From Eurosta solidaginis (taxonomy: Eukaryota; Arthropoda; Insecta; Diptera; Tephritidae), in contig NC_090319.1 in the NCBI RefSeq assembly GCF_040869045.1, positions 231,253,832 to 231,317,831 of the forward strand: 64,000 nucleotides of DNA, in the 5' to 3' direction. A program made the translations under genes and the position numbers. This document shows, in pieces, positions 53,959-63,980 of the stretch (within the stretch, counting starts at the first letter, position 1; each line of letters starts with the position of its first letter). Below the pieces are notes generated by a model. That model did no database searches. It was not told the origin of the DNA and saw nothing but the letters and a program-made list of their open reading frames with translations.

Positions 53959-54127
53959 TGAATAATTTTTACAGTTTCCTACTTGAACCTTGTCTTAGTG
54001 TTTTAATTGATTCAGTTTGTAATCGTGACCAAGTTAAGTTGCTAAAATAAAATAATTATTGAAGCAAAATTGTTCGCCCATTTTTTTTGTCGCCAAACAA
54101 TTGTAGAAAAAGCTCTGCAATTCTCCA
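53959..54127 (+). repeat. Partial 3' LTR of BEL1
   Basis: Matches 13921-14094 (TGAATAATTTTTACAG to CAATTCTCCA). The first ~424 bp of the LTR are missing, replaced by LINE-J2. The 5-bp duplication ATATG follows at 54128-54132. Confidence 0.9.
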
Positions 54128-54132
54128 ATATG

Positions 54133-54860
54133 TATCTTTTATTTTATTCTTGAATTCTATCGCGTTTTTAACATTATACTTCGATGATATAGTCAATTTT
54201 TTAAATATTTCGACAACAAATTGACATAAACTGTGGGACGGAGAATTGACAGAAGAACAAATGGGCCTGAGAGGAATGCCGCTCTTGTGGATTTTGGACA
54301 GACCATATATGCGGGGAGCATTGGATGTTTTATATTTTAGACGAAATTTTTCTTTTAAGTTAACAATTTTATTGTTGTACATTTACTCTAATATTTTATT
54401 ATTCTTCTCTTGCAGTTTATTAACGGTGTCTCTTCACTTTTTAAGTAGAAATATCGTTAACTATACTCTGCATCTTTTGGTCGTACTCTGATTTGTCCAT
54501 TAGTACCGTGACATTACCCTTGTCTGCATTTAGTACTAAAATTTGCTTGTGTTCTTCAAAAACTGTTTAGTGGAACAAAGTGTTTCTCGTGTAAACTTGT
54601 CTCTTACCGAAGTTGTCTAGTTTCTCTTGTGATTTCTTATAAGTGTCGTCAACTTGTTCCGCTCAATCTCTTGTGTATCTTTGTCTTTAATTGTTTGGAT
54701 GTAATTTTCCCCATCCGCTATCATTTAAAATAGTGGAATTTGTTTGTTATCTGTTGGTAAAGCGTATTTGGGGCCAAGAGAGAGAAGCCACTGACCGTTT
54801 GTCGGTATTTGTAAAATTTTCGTGTTACAAAGGTATTCAGGTATCACGCTAATATTCAAA
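54133..54860 (-). pseudogene. Penelope-like element PLE1, N-terminal and early RT part
   Basis: Minus strand. From about 54820 reads WLLSLGPKYALPTDNKQIPL, the conserved PLE N-terminal block. About 54620-54560 shows FTRETLCSTKQFLKN. 54382-54133 carries SNAPRIYGLSKIHKSGIPLR and PICSSVNSPSHSLCQFVVEI, the fingers of the PLE RT. Many stops before 54382. It is interrupted by BEL1 at 54132 and continues at 13491. Its outer end at about 54860 meets PLE2 in opposite orientation. Confidence 0.8.
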
Positions 54861-54939
54861 AATTTTTCTTGTTTGTCTTCCAACCTCTTTTATTTGTTAA
54901 TTTTCGTGTTTTTGATTTTGGTTTTTCGTTTTTTCGTCA

Positions 54940-55378
54940 GAAGCTCTTCACTTTCAAAGAAAGCGTTGAAGATGTCTTGATTTGCAGCAACATGAAAGAT
55001 AAGATACCCATACAGGATCAGTCCGATGTGGTATACAAGATTCCATGTAATGGCGACGGGTCCCACGTATGCCAGAAGGTATATGTGGGTACTACAAAAT
55101 CAAAACTCAAGACAAGGATATCCGCACACAAATCAAATATAAAATTATGGAATAATTTTTCTGACAACAAAACGGCTTTATCATCCCACTGTAAGGATAC
55201 CGAACACTACCCTGACTTCGAAAATGTAATCTTCTTAGAAAAAGAGAAAAACTATAACAAACGATTTATATTAGAAATGCTACATATTTGGGAGACCTCT
55301 AATGACAGGAAAATGAATTTCAAATCAGACACGGTCGATTGTGCATATTCATACCGCAACCTGTTGGTAAAGCCTTAA
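54940..55378 (+). pseudogene. Penelope-like element PLE2, GIY-YIG endonuclease end only
   Basis: Open frame (start 54869, domain from about 54940). VVYKIPCNGDGSHVC is the GIY part, KVYVGTTKSKLKTRISAHKS the YIG part with the Arg, LSSHCKDTEHYPDF, then FILEMLHIWETSNDRKMNFK with the catalytic Glu. YSYRNLLVKP ends it. The endonuclease domain looks complete, but no RT precedes it; instead the inverted PLE1 N-terminus lies next door. Nuclease of this type makes the target nick in PLE retrotransposition. Confidence 0.85.
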
Positions 55379-56249
55379 TAGAGTTACTCCTACCCCAGAA
55401 AATTGTCAACATTTATAGTGCATGCAAAGAACATAAATGGCTACATCGTGTATTAGCTGATTTTCACAAACGCGCTGTCAATGATAATAAAAATTCATTA
55501 GCAATTATTTTCTTCATTTCAATTTTCTTCGCTAAAAATTTGTGAAGTTACCAAAATAAATTGTCACTATCATCTGATTTAGCAGAGTTTCACTGCCACA
55601 CTGCCATTTTATGCACGCTAAAAGTGGCACGCTTTTGCGTTGCGAGCAGGCAACATTTTTCACAAAAGAACGAAATACTCGTAAGGGCGTTACCTGCTTT
55701 TTAGAGTAGAACAAAATATATTTACAACCCTTGCGCGGCGTACGAAAAGCGTAACACTTTTCCAGAAAAGAAAACGCTATTAGACACAAAAAATAATGCT
55801 GATCGAATTATTTACGTACGTTCGTCGTCGGGACAAAAACTATGATATGTTGGGATGATTATCTGTTTGCTGTATTGTTGTTTTTTACGAATTTTATTTA
55901 CGATTACTGTTCTTTTGTTTGTTTACTTTTTCTGTCTATACCAATTGTGGAACTTTTTTTTCCTGAGCCTAAATCCTATCGAAAAATCAATGGCGAGATA
56001 TAGGTTAACTTTCGTCCATACAAATCGACCCAACCCAACATACATCCTATGCGAACAAAAAAATCTGTGCAAAAAGTGGTTTATAAAAAAGTTTAGTTTT
56101 ACCTCTTTTTTTTAACTCAAAAAGGATTATATTAAAAATAAAATTTTTATCATATGAAGTAATGATACTATTTTCACAGGAAGCTTTGAAATTCAAATGA
56201 GTTCGGCTGTTGGTGCATGCTGAAACCATCTAAAGAATAATACGATTTC
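55379..56249. other. Gene-free stretch between PLE2 and PLE3
   Basis: No supported ORF. Partly untranslated PLE sequence is likely near both ends; the middle (55570-55830) is unknown. Confidence 0.45.
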
Positions 56250-57976
56250 CACAGGAGACAAATTCACACGCAAAACACTGGAAGAGACAAAACGGTTCCT
56301 CAAACACAACAAACAATTACTTGTACTCAATGCCGACAAGGGCAACGCTACAGTGGTGATAGACAAAAACGAATACGATACAAAGATTCAGACACTGGTG
56401 AACGACATCTCTACCCACAGAATTTTAAAACGCGATCCGACGAACAAGCTACAAGACAAAAAAATGAGATTGTTCAAAGAATGTCCAACAGCGGTGCCAT
56501 AGATATACAGGAAAAGAACAACCTACTGTGTAAAAACGATATTATTCCCAGAATCTATGGATTACCAAAAATTCATAAAGAAGGTATACCACTCCAACCT
56601 ATTTGTTCATCTATCGACTCCCCGTCAACCTCTGTAAATATGTCGTGAGAATACTCAAAAATATCACTTGTTCTTCTAAATATAATGTCAAGTACTCAAC
56701 AGAATTTAAGAGTAAGGTCAATGGCACATATATTTATGATGACGAATGCCTTGTTTCCTTGGACGTAGTCTCCTTGTTCCCAAAAATTCCGGTTGACTTA
56801 GCCATTGAAATCATATCCGCAAAGTGGGAAAACATAAAAGAATATACATCCTTAACAAGGGAACTATTTATCTCAATGGTGAAATTTTGCATAAAAGAGA
56901 ATTGATATTTTAAATACAATGAAAAAATATGCGAACAACGTACAGGAAGGCCCATAGCTGACATTGTCATGGAGGAGCTCCTAACAAGATTGGAAAATGA
57001 AACTACTTGAAAACCACGCTTACTTACAAAGTATGTAGATGGCTTATTTGCCATTGTAAAAGCTGAAGAAATTGAAAACGTTCTCACTGAACTCAACAGC
57101 TACAGCAGAAGCATTAAATTTACAATAGAGGCTGAGAAAGATTGTCAACTACTGTACTTGGACACGTTAATCAATAGGAGAAACAACAAGTTATATATTG
57201 ACTGGTACAGAAAACCCACAGCCCACAGCTTCGGGAAGACTAATCAACTTTTATTCAAAACACGAAAAAAGTACAATATTAAATACCGCTAAAAAAATCA
57301 TAAGACGGGTACTTACAATAAGCGACAGAATGTGCCACAAGAAGAATATCACGATCATCAAAAAAACTCTAGAGGAAAATGATATTCCAAGTAGCTTGGT
57401 AAATAAACTGGTCCGAAATGTCTATACCAGAGCACGTAATGAACGGAAACCCGAAGAAGCAAATAACCAAATATACAAAGCGATAACCTATGTCCCAAGA
57501 ATAGCAGTGACGATCAAGAGATCGGATTTATATGACAAAGAAAATGTCAAAATAGTGTTCACATACAACAATATATTGAAACATATTTACAGCAATACAA
57601 AGGACAGAATTCCAAAGATGAGAAATCCAACGTAATATACAGAATCCCATGCAATGCGGACTGGTCTCACTTATGCGAGAATGTGGGGACAACTAAATTA
57701 AAATTAAAGACAAGAATTTCCGGCCATAAGTCCAATATTAAACTTAGGAACAACGCTTCGGAAAATAAAACGGCCTTAACAGCCCACTGTAAGGATACGG
57801 GCCACGATCCCGATTTCTAGAATGTTACTATATTGGACATATAGAAACAATATAATAAGCGCTTCGCCATGGAAATGCTCCACATTATGAACACGCCTAA
57901 TGATAAGAGAATTAATTTTAAAAGTGACACAGACCAATGCGCATATGCATGTCGCAATTTATTGCTTAAGCAATAA
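56250..57976 (+). pseudogene. Penelope-like element PLE3, RT plus GIY-YIG endonuclease, nearly full length
   Basis: Domains in order, several frames. 56250-56460: FTRKTLEETKRFLKHNKQLL, VLNADKGNATVVIDKNEY. 56545-56600: PRIYGLPKIHKEGIPLQPIC. 56603-56905: CLVSLDVVSLFPKIPVDLAI (motif A, Asp kept). Then, after a TGA, RPIADIVMEELL with the preceding Met-Gly-Ser segment lost, and LLTKYVDGLFAIV, where the Tyr-Val-Asp-Asp motif reads Tyr-Val-Asp-Gly. 57120-57190: LYLDTLINRRNNKLYIDWYR. 57198-57635: SGRLINFYSKHEKSTILNTA. 57640-57976: GIY-YIG with YRIPCNADWSHLCEN, VGTTKLKLKTRISGHKSNIK, MEMLHIMNTPNDKRINF. At least five frame breaks. Confidence 0.88.
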
Positions 57977-58338
57977 AACCCAAAATGCAAGTCTCACGGC
58001 GCACATGAAAGAAAGCAGTGTTCAGAAATTATTCCGCTAGCAGCATATTTAGGATCAACAAATCATAATGTTGGATGACGACATTTTCTTTGTTCTATTG
58101 TTTCCCTATATATTTGTTTGTGCATATTTTTGTTTACACTTGATGTACTTTAAAATGTATAAATTTTTGATGTTTATTTTACTTTTATTTTCCGAACATA
58201 TGATCAGTCCATCAAGAATAATCACAATTGTAAGTTGTGTTTCGTTTATATGTATACCTGCTTGCATAAAGTAAATTTTAATGACGATGTATCCCAAATT
58301 AATGTCCCCTTTTTATATATTTGTGTTTACTTACAGCC
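57977..58338 (+). other. 3' untranslated region of PLE3
   Basis: AT-rich; only short hydrophobic chance ORFs. Leads to the hammerhead-like motif at 58339. Confidence 0.5.
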
Positions 58339-58367
58339 CTGAAGATGGCTTCAGATTGAAGGCGAAA
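58339..58367 (+). ncRNA. Hammerhead-ribozyme-like core downstream of PLE3
   Basis: CTGAAGA (58339-58345) and GAAA (58364-58367) fit the two conserved hammerhead core boxes. Between them CTTCA (58349-58353) pairs with TGAAG (58357-58361) as stem II. I do not see convincing stems I and III, so activity is doubtful. Hammerhead motifs are known from Penelope-like elements, which is why the position matters. Confidence 0.4.
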
Positions 58368-58420
58368 TATTGATAAATTAAAAAAACCAATCGAATTTTA
58401 AACATTGTGTTTTATTTAAC

Positions 58421-60686
58421 CACGGCCTTTAAGCTCATTATTATTAACATAACATAAAACAAAAATTAATAAGATACAACGAGTGGAACCAAAGATATGG
58501 CAATTTGAATGTGGGCAAGCTTGCTTACCCATCGAATCTGAGCACATGCAGATCTCTGAAAAAAAAGTTTTTTTTTTCGAGAAATTCCTGATATATGTGT
58601 TGAATTAAATTGCGAAAAGATTCCAACAAATAAATTTGTCTCTACAAATCCGTACGATTTGTAAAATAATGACCCATATGCATACAAATTCAAATTCTTT
58701 TAAATATGTACATACATGTGTACGATTAGTTATCATAAAATATATATACATATGTATGTGTGGTATGTATATGTTATCACATTAGCGTGAACTCACCTCG
58801 CTTTTGTCAACCGGGTTTGATACCAAAATCACCGTATAAAGCTGAAAGAGGAGAAAAATATACAACAATACATGTAGGGTACTCAGTTACTAGGGCATTG
58901 ACCAAATAACCAATATCAAGGAGAGCTTTAGGTCTTAATCTTTTTGATATTTACGTTTTCTTAAAGTTTTCGATTTTTACTTAGGTCGCGCGGACGTAAA
59001 AAAAAATAGTTATAGTGAAATGAATAAAACGAAAAAAATCTCCCAAGTATGTTAAAAATGAAAAAAATTAAGTTCAAACGCAAAAATTGATAAAAAATAA
59101 ATACATATTTATTATATTTAAATTCATAACTGTGGCCAGATGACATGAAAAAGGCGGCTAGAAAAAAATAATTCATAACATTGTTGAACTTTGATGATCA
59201 AAAAACAAAACAAAAAAACCTTTAATTTCAGAAAAACTAATAAATTTGAATAATTAACAAAGAAAATGTTCAATAAAAAAACCGTGTGTGCAAAAGCGGA
59301 ATCAGTGTTACATTACCCACAACTTACTAAATTCAGCCAATAAAAAACTTTCAAAGAATAGTTTTTTTCTGCGTTTTCCTTTTTTCTTTGCTAATGTCAT
59401 TTGCTTCAATGGTCTTAAAAATTTTTATTGTAATTAATTTAAAAGAAATCTCAAAAAAGAGACCAGGAAAAAAACCCAAAGAGGAAAATTTGCAAATTAC
59501 ATCCATAATACAGTTTTTGCACATAAGTGCATAAGTGACTGCTTATGTATATGCGCGCGTGGGTGTAAACCAATTCAAAAAAAAGACGCAATCAAAATTG
59601 TGAAACGTGAAAAAAAATCCAGAAGCAATAAATATTGCAAAAATGAAAAAAATTCTATCTTATAGCTACAATACTTATTCAAGTTTTACTAAAAGATAAT
59701 AAAAGTTAAAGAAAAAACTTAAATATGTTTAAATAAATGATAAACGATTCATAATGTTTTTGTGAACAAATTCTTAAGTTTTAATGGTGCGCCCTAATGA
59801 TTTATCGAAGTGGTGAGCATGCGAGTTGATGAGAGCGCCCATGGTGACAACTTCATCGGTTCTCCCGATCGCCCAATTGGTGATGTTGCTGGAGATCTAC
59901 TTCATTTTTGCTTGTGAGTGATGTTGCGTGTATTAATATTTTTGTGGTGGTGGATTCTTAATGTTACCAATGTAGGTGTGTGTTGGACTAGCTTTGCCAC
60001 CGTGCTACTTGCTGCTGGGTTTCTTACCAATAATGTTGCCGTAGTTATGTTGCGGAATTTTATGTTCATGTGTGCTGGTAGATATTGTGTTGTGTTGTGT
60101 TAATTTCGGTTGGGTTTTACCTTGTGTATGTGTTTGCGTGTATAGTGAAATATTCGTTGTGTTTTGCTCCGTTGATTAACTTGTGTTTTGTTGTCTTATT
60201 ACTACCTCCTATTTCGTGCCAGACCAATTATGTAAATCCTTGCGTGAATAATTATGTGGCTATTGGATCCTGATCCTTGAATTTCTTGGATATTAGTTGT
60301 TGCAATTGTCGTTATTCCCTTTTTAGTTCATACTTGTCACGGTCTATGGCTACTTTGGGTATTTAAAGGATTACAAGAAAAATTTCCGTGTTAGCCAAAC
60401 ATTAATTGCAAGCATATTGCTTCTGACTTTCAAAACTATTTATCAAAGAAAAAACACACATATTTTTTATATATTCTGCACAAAAAAAAAACAAAACAAA
60501 GAAAAACAACTTACTTACTCAGACAAATTTCCAAAATTCCAACTTATTTGAATCAGGTTGCTGTGCCCGCAGGGTGGCAATAATTCCCAGAGTTTAATTG
60601 GTTACTTTATACATCGGCGCGACACTTATCGGCAACCCGCACTTTTAAACAAAACTTTAAATTTATTTATTATTATTTTTTTTTTT
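58421..60686. other. Long AT-rich stretch, no gene seen
   Basis: Homopolymers and short ORFs only. 59800-60350 is less AT-rich with Val/Leu/Cys-rich chance frames, but no domain. No element ends recognised. It could be ordinary non-coding host DNA. Confidence 0.5.
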
Positions 60687-60723
60687 AATAATTCAACGTA
60701 CTTGTAACACGCACTGTTTAAAA
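60687..60723 (+). repeat. 37-bp inverted repeat, left copy
   Basis: AATAATTCAACGTACTTGTA followed by ACACGCACTGTTTAAAA. The reverse complement is at 61524-61560 with one difference. T-rich flank outside. Confidence 0.8.
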
Positions 60724-61523
60724 TTAAACTTTCACTTTTTATCACTCGGTGCAAGCAGCACAGACCGGGAATTTAAACTTTTAATAATCAAACCGTGAAG
60801 CGCACCCCGTTTTATACCCACTTTTAACTTGCAGTACATATCGTTGTCACCATTCGGCACAGTTTTTCAGCCTTATCCGTGCTCGACGTCATAGCGGGCG
60901 CACCTATGCACGTATATGCATCCCACAATTCAACCAACTTATACATACTCGTGTTTGGCGTAGTCTTGCATTACACAAGAAGGGGAAAATTTTGTATGCC
61001 GTTGTAGACACATCTGTGCATATACCCGGTTGCGTCAAAACAAAAAAGGCTGTCGTTACAGGCTCGCATCCACCGATGGTGCCTGCATCATGGAGCGTGT
61101 GCGTAGAATAAAAATCATAACACAGCCTTGCGCTTGGACTGTTTATTGTGGACCTACGTGTGTCCTCGACCAGACTCCCTAAGCCGGGCTTCTTCATCCT
61201 TTTCCTGAAATAATTCTTCCTGACATTTTTTCTAACACACTTAGAATTTAACACATATTTACACAACTACTGTCAATGAGGTAAATGTATCACTGGGTTA
61301 TCACTTACTGTGCAAATATCACCGGTTATTATTCCTAAATCTATATCACAACTACTTTTTAAAAAAAGAAGGATTGTTTAGTCATCAGTTAGTAATAAAT
61401 GCGGGTTTGTATAATTACAAAAAAAAACAAAATTATAAATAAATAGAATCAAATAAATGAAAAAAAAATTATAAATATATAAACAAATAATTACAGCAAA
61501 AATTCTATTCATATAGTCAAATC
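60724..61523. other. 800-bp interior between the 37-bp inverted repeats, no gene
   Basis: The half next to the left repeat is GC-richer with CACTCGGTGCAAGCAGCAC and a CGTCATAGCGGGCGC phrase; the other half is very AT-rich. No transposase. Candidate body of a small DNA transposon. Confidence 0.4.
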
Positions 61524-61560
61524 TTTTAAACAGTGCGTTTTACAAGTACGTTGAATTATT
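61524..61560 (-). repeat. 37-bp inverted repeat, right copy
   Basis: Reverse complement of 60687-60723 (36 of 37 identical), with an A-rich flank outside that mirrors the T-rich left flank. Confidence 0.8.
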
Positions 61561-61664
61561 GAAAAAAGAAAAAACAAAATATTAAAATATGAAATAATAT
61601 ATGTAATAAATATATGTAGCGACCTTTTCACGATGATATTATCATACTGTGATTTCTCTCTCAC

Positions 61665-62251
61665 AACAACATCAGCACTGAAATCCAGCGAAGAATCAAT
61701 CTTGCCAATAAATGCTATTTTGGACTAGGTAGGCAATTGAAAAGTAAAGTCCTCTCTCGGCGAACGAAAATCATACTCTACAAGTCACTTATCGTACCCG
61801 TCCTGCTATATGGGGCAGAAGCATGGACCATGACAATAGCAGATGAAGCGGCTTTGGGAGTGTTCGAGAGAAAAGTTCTTCGAAAGATTTATGGACCTCT
61901 ACGCGTTGGCGATGGCGAGTACCGAAGAAGATTTAATGATGAGCTGTACGAGCTATACGCAGACATCAACATAGTCCAGCGAATTAAAACGCAGCGGCTG
62001 CGCTGGCTAGGCCATGTTATGCGAATGAAAGATGATGCTCCGGCCAAGAAAGTGTTTCTATCGGAACCCGCCTATGGAAGCAGAGGTAGAGGGCGGCCCC
62101 CACTCCGTTGGAAGGACCAGGTGGAAAACGATTTAAACTCCCTTGGTGTAACCAATTGGCGCCGGTTGGCGGAGCGAAGGAGCGACTGGCGCGCCTTGTT
62201 GGACGGCCATAACCGTTTAGACGGTTAAGCGCCAATTAAGTAAGTAAGTAA
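61665..62251 (+). mobile_element. 5'-truncated LINE end with (TAAG)n tail
   Basis: 587 bp flanked by the 14-bp duplication GATTTCTCTCTCAC (61651-61664 and 62252-62265). Ends GCCAATTAAGTAAGTAAGTA. It holds only the ORF2 C-terminus (next entry). A typical 5'-truncated LINE insertion, and recent-looking because the duplication is perfect. Confidence 0.92.
61668..62228 (+). pseudogene. C-terminal end of a LINE ORF2 (thumb and zinc-free tail)
   Basis: Starts at the truncation with ISTEIQRRINLANKCYFGLG, in the same frame as the Met at 61737 but with a TAG between. Then KIILYKSLIVPVLLYGAEAW, FERKVLRKIYGPLRVGDGEY, RRRFNDELYELYADINIVQR, IKTQRLRWLGHVMRMKDDAP, GRGRPPLRWKDQVENDL and WRRLAERRSDWRALLDGHNR. 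This pattern (YGAEAW, then RLRWLGHVMRM, RGRPPLRW) is the tail common to many insect LINE ORF2 proteins. From 61737 the 163-aa frame is open to its natural stop. The clade is not fixed by this part. Confidence 0.85.
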
Positions 62252-62265
62252 GATTTCTCTCTCAC

Positions 62266-62769
62266 TAGACAGAGTTGCCTAGTAAACTTTTGTGCGCTAA
62301 TTTTTGACCGTTTTCAGTTTTATGCAAAAACACCTAATTAAAGTTTAAAAAATTGTGAAAATAATTCGAAATAATTATGTAAAAGTGCAGATTATAAATA
62401 TGTAATCTATTTATATTTATTTAATATTAATTCCAGCCTTTTACAACACCAAAAATTAAATTGGAAAAACTTGATGTTTCCATAAGCATGGCTGCAAAAT
62501 GGTCAATGGCAACAGTGCTAATCTGTAAACAATACACACACAACTATGTTATGTACATGTACACAGACGCTCAATTGATTCCTACTGGTTTGAGGGTTCG
62601 GTCAAACGTATTTCGTTCGAAAATCGTCCGTACGTATGGCAGACGTCGGTGGGTAATTTCCGCTTAACTGAGGTATAAGTGTCTATATACATAGGTACAT
62701 ATATGCGAGCAAGGGCACAATAGACCAATGGTCGCAGTACGATCCTCAATTAATTATCTATCTATGTGA
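62266..62769. other. Gene-free stretch before PLE4
   Basis: Continuation of the sequence that flanks the LINE end; short ORFs without recognised content. Confidence 0.45.
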
Positions 62770-63980
62770 GCAATTTTCCGTGTCCGTTTTGTAGTTGAGT
62801 CTCTTGCTTGGTGGTGTATTTGCTATGTGTAGCATTTCTAACGTCAACCTTTTGCTATAATTTGTCTCTTGCCCTAGTACGCTCACCGCTTTAAAATCTG
62901 GTTGGTCTCCTTTCTCTGTACAGTGGGCCGCAAGTGCTGTTTTTTGAATGTTACCAGATGATCTACATTTAATATCAGATCTGTGTCCTAATATTCTTGT
63001 TTTAATTTGTTTTTTGTTGTGCCCACATATTCTTTTCCACAGTTATTATTTTCCTTTCCCACACATGTAATCTTATATATTACATTATGTTTGTCTGATT
63101 TTGTTATTTTGCTTTTCACGTTATTAAAAAATATATTTGTTGTGTACGATGGTTTGTGTGTAATCCTTATATTCTCCTTGTCAAAAATACAGATGAGCCC
63201 TGCAATCTTTCTGAAAAACCTGGTATGTGTACTAAATCTCTTTATTTTGTAGCCGTTTTCTCTCTGTTCTTCCGGCATTTATCCTTCAGGTATTCTTTTA
63301 TTAACCTCTGTAGTAGGTAAATGACTTCCCTCATTCATCTTTATTATGTGTTTTATACGTTTTTTATGCTCTGAATGAAAAACCTCGTCACTCGTATCTA
63401 ATACTCGTCTAATGAAGTTTTTCGCCGTATTCATAATCATACCCCTTGGGTGTTTTGATTTAAAATTCATTATTCGTCCTGATAATGTAGGCTTTTGATA
63501 CAAAGTTTTATTTTATTGTACGACTCCAGCTCCATCGTCAGATTTTTAAAAATATTAGTCAGATATTTACATAAATTGTAGGACGGAGCATTTCACATAG
63601 GACAGATTGGTCTGAATGGGATATTCTCTTTATGGACCTTTGGTAATCCATATATGCGGGGAGGCAGAGCTGTGTGTGTAGACATTTTGAGACCTAATTT
63701 GTGCAATTTATCCACCAACTGATTATTTTTCGTTTGTAACTTTAACGTCGGATCCTGGCGTAGTCTTCGGTATGACGACAAATCTTCCAGTAAACTTTGC
63801 ATTTTTGACCTATAGTCGCTTTTTTTCAATTGCTACTGTCCTTTTTTTGTCTGCATTCACAATCATACAATTTTTATTTTTGTTCAAAAATTCGCTTGTT
63901 CGCTCCACTGTGTCATTAACGGCTACGTCCTATGTGCTCGCTGTGTTTTTGGGGATACAATTTTGCTCTGTTTTATATAT
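62770..63980 (-). pseudogene. Penelope-like element PLE4, RT core deleted
   Basis: Minus strand from 63980. NKNCMIVNADK (about 63865), then 63829-63593: YRSKMQSLLEDLSSYRRLRQ, PPRIYGLPKVHKENIPFRPI. Near 63550 the sequence jumps to the end of the RT (63503-63279: YQKPTLSGRIMNFKSKHPRG), so motifs A to C are missing. 63278-62988: FRKIAGLICIFDKENIRI, HNVIYKITCVGKENNNC (GIY) and EYVGTTKNKLK (YIG). A frameshift follows. To about 62775: LGHRSDIKCRSS, LTLEMLHIANTPPSKRLNYK (catalytic Glu). A new LTR begins at its outer end (63981). Confidence 0.85.

Larger units (their letters stand above)
13497..54127 (+). mobile_element. BEL1, a BEL/Pao LTR retrotransposon spread over 40.6 kb by nested insertions
   Basis: 5' LTR 13497-14094, primer site, gag, protease and RT (to 21.35 kb) continue after a 29-kb insertion with integrase at 50.3-52.6 kb, and end with a partial 3' LTR (53959-54127) matching 13921-14094. 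It starts TG, ends CA, and is flanked by the 5-bp duplication ATATG (13492-13496 and 54128-54132), the length typical of BEL. The host is PLE1, whose RT reading resumes on the other side. Insertions inside are Gypsy B, two CR1/Jockey-type LINEs with their own insertions, a Helitron, and LINE-J2. Confidence 0.88.

Noticed and set aside
58068..58297. Overlapping 63-68-aa frames after PLE3
   Set aside because: AT-rich chance frames on both strands in the PLE3 3' untranslated region.
59918..60273. Hydrophobic 60-aa frames suggesting a small membrane protein gene
   Set aside because: Val/Leu/Cys richness follows from GT-rich DNA; no start context, domain, splice signal or neighbour supports a gene.
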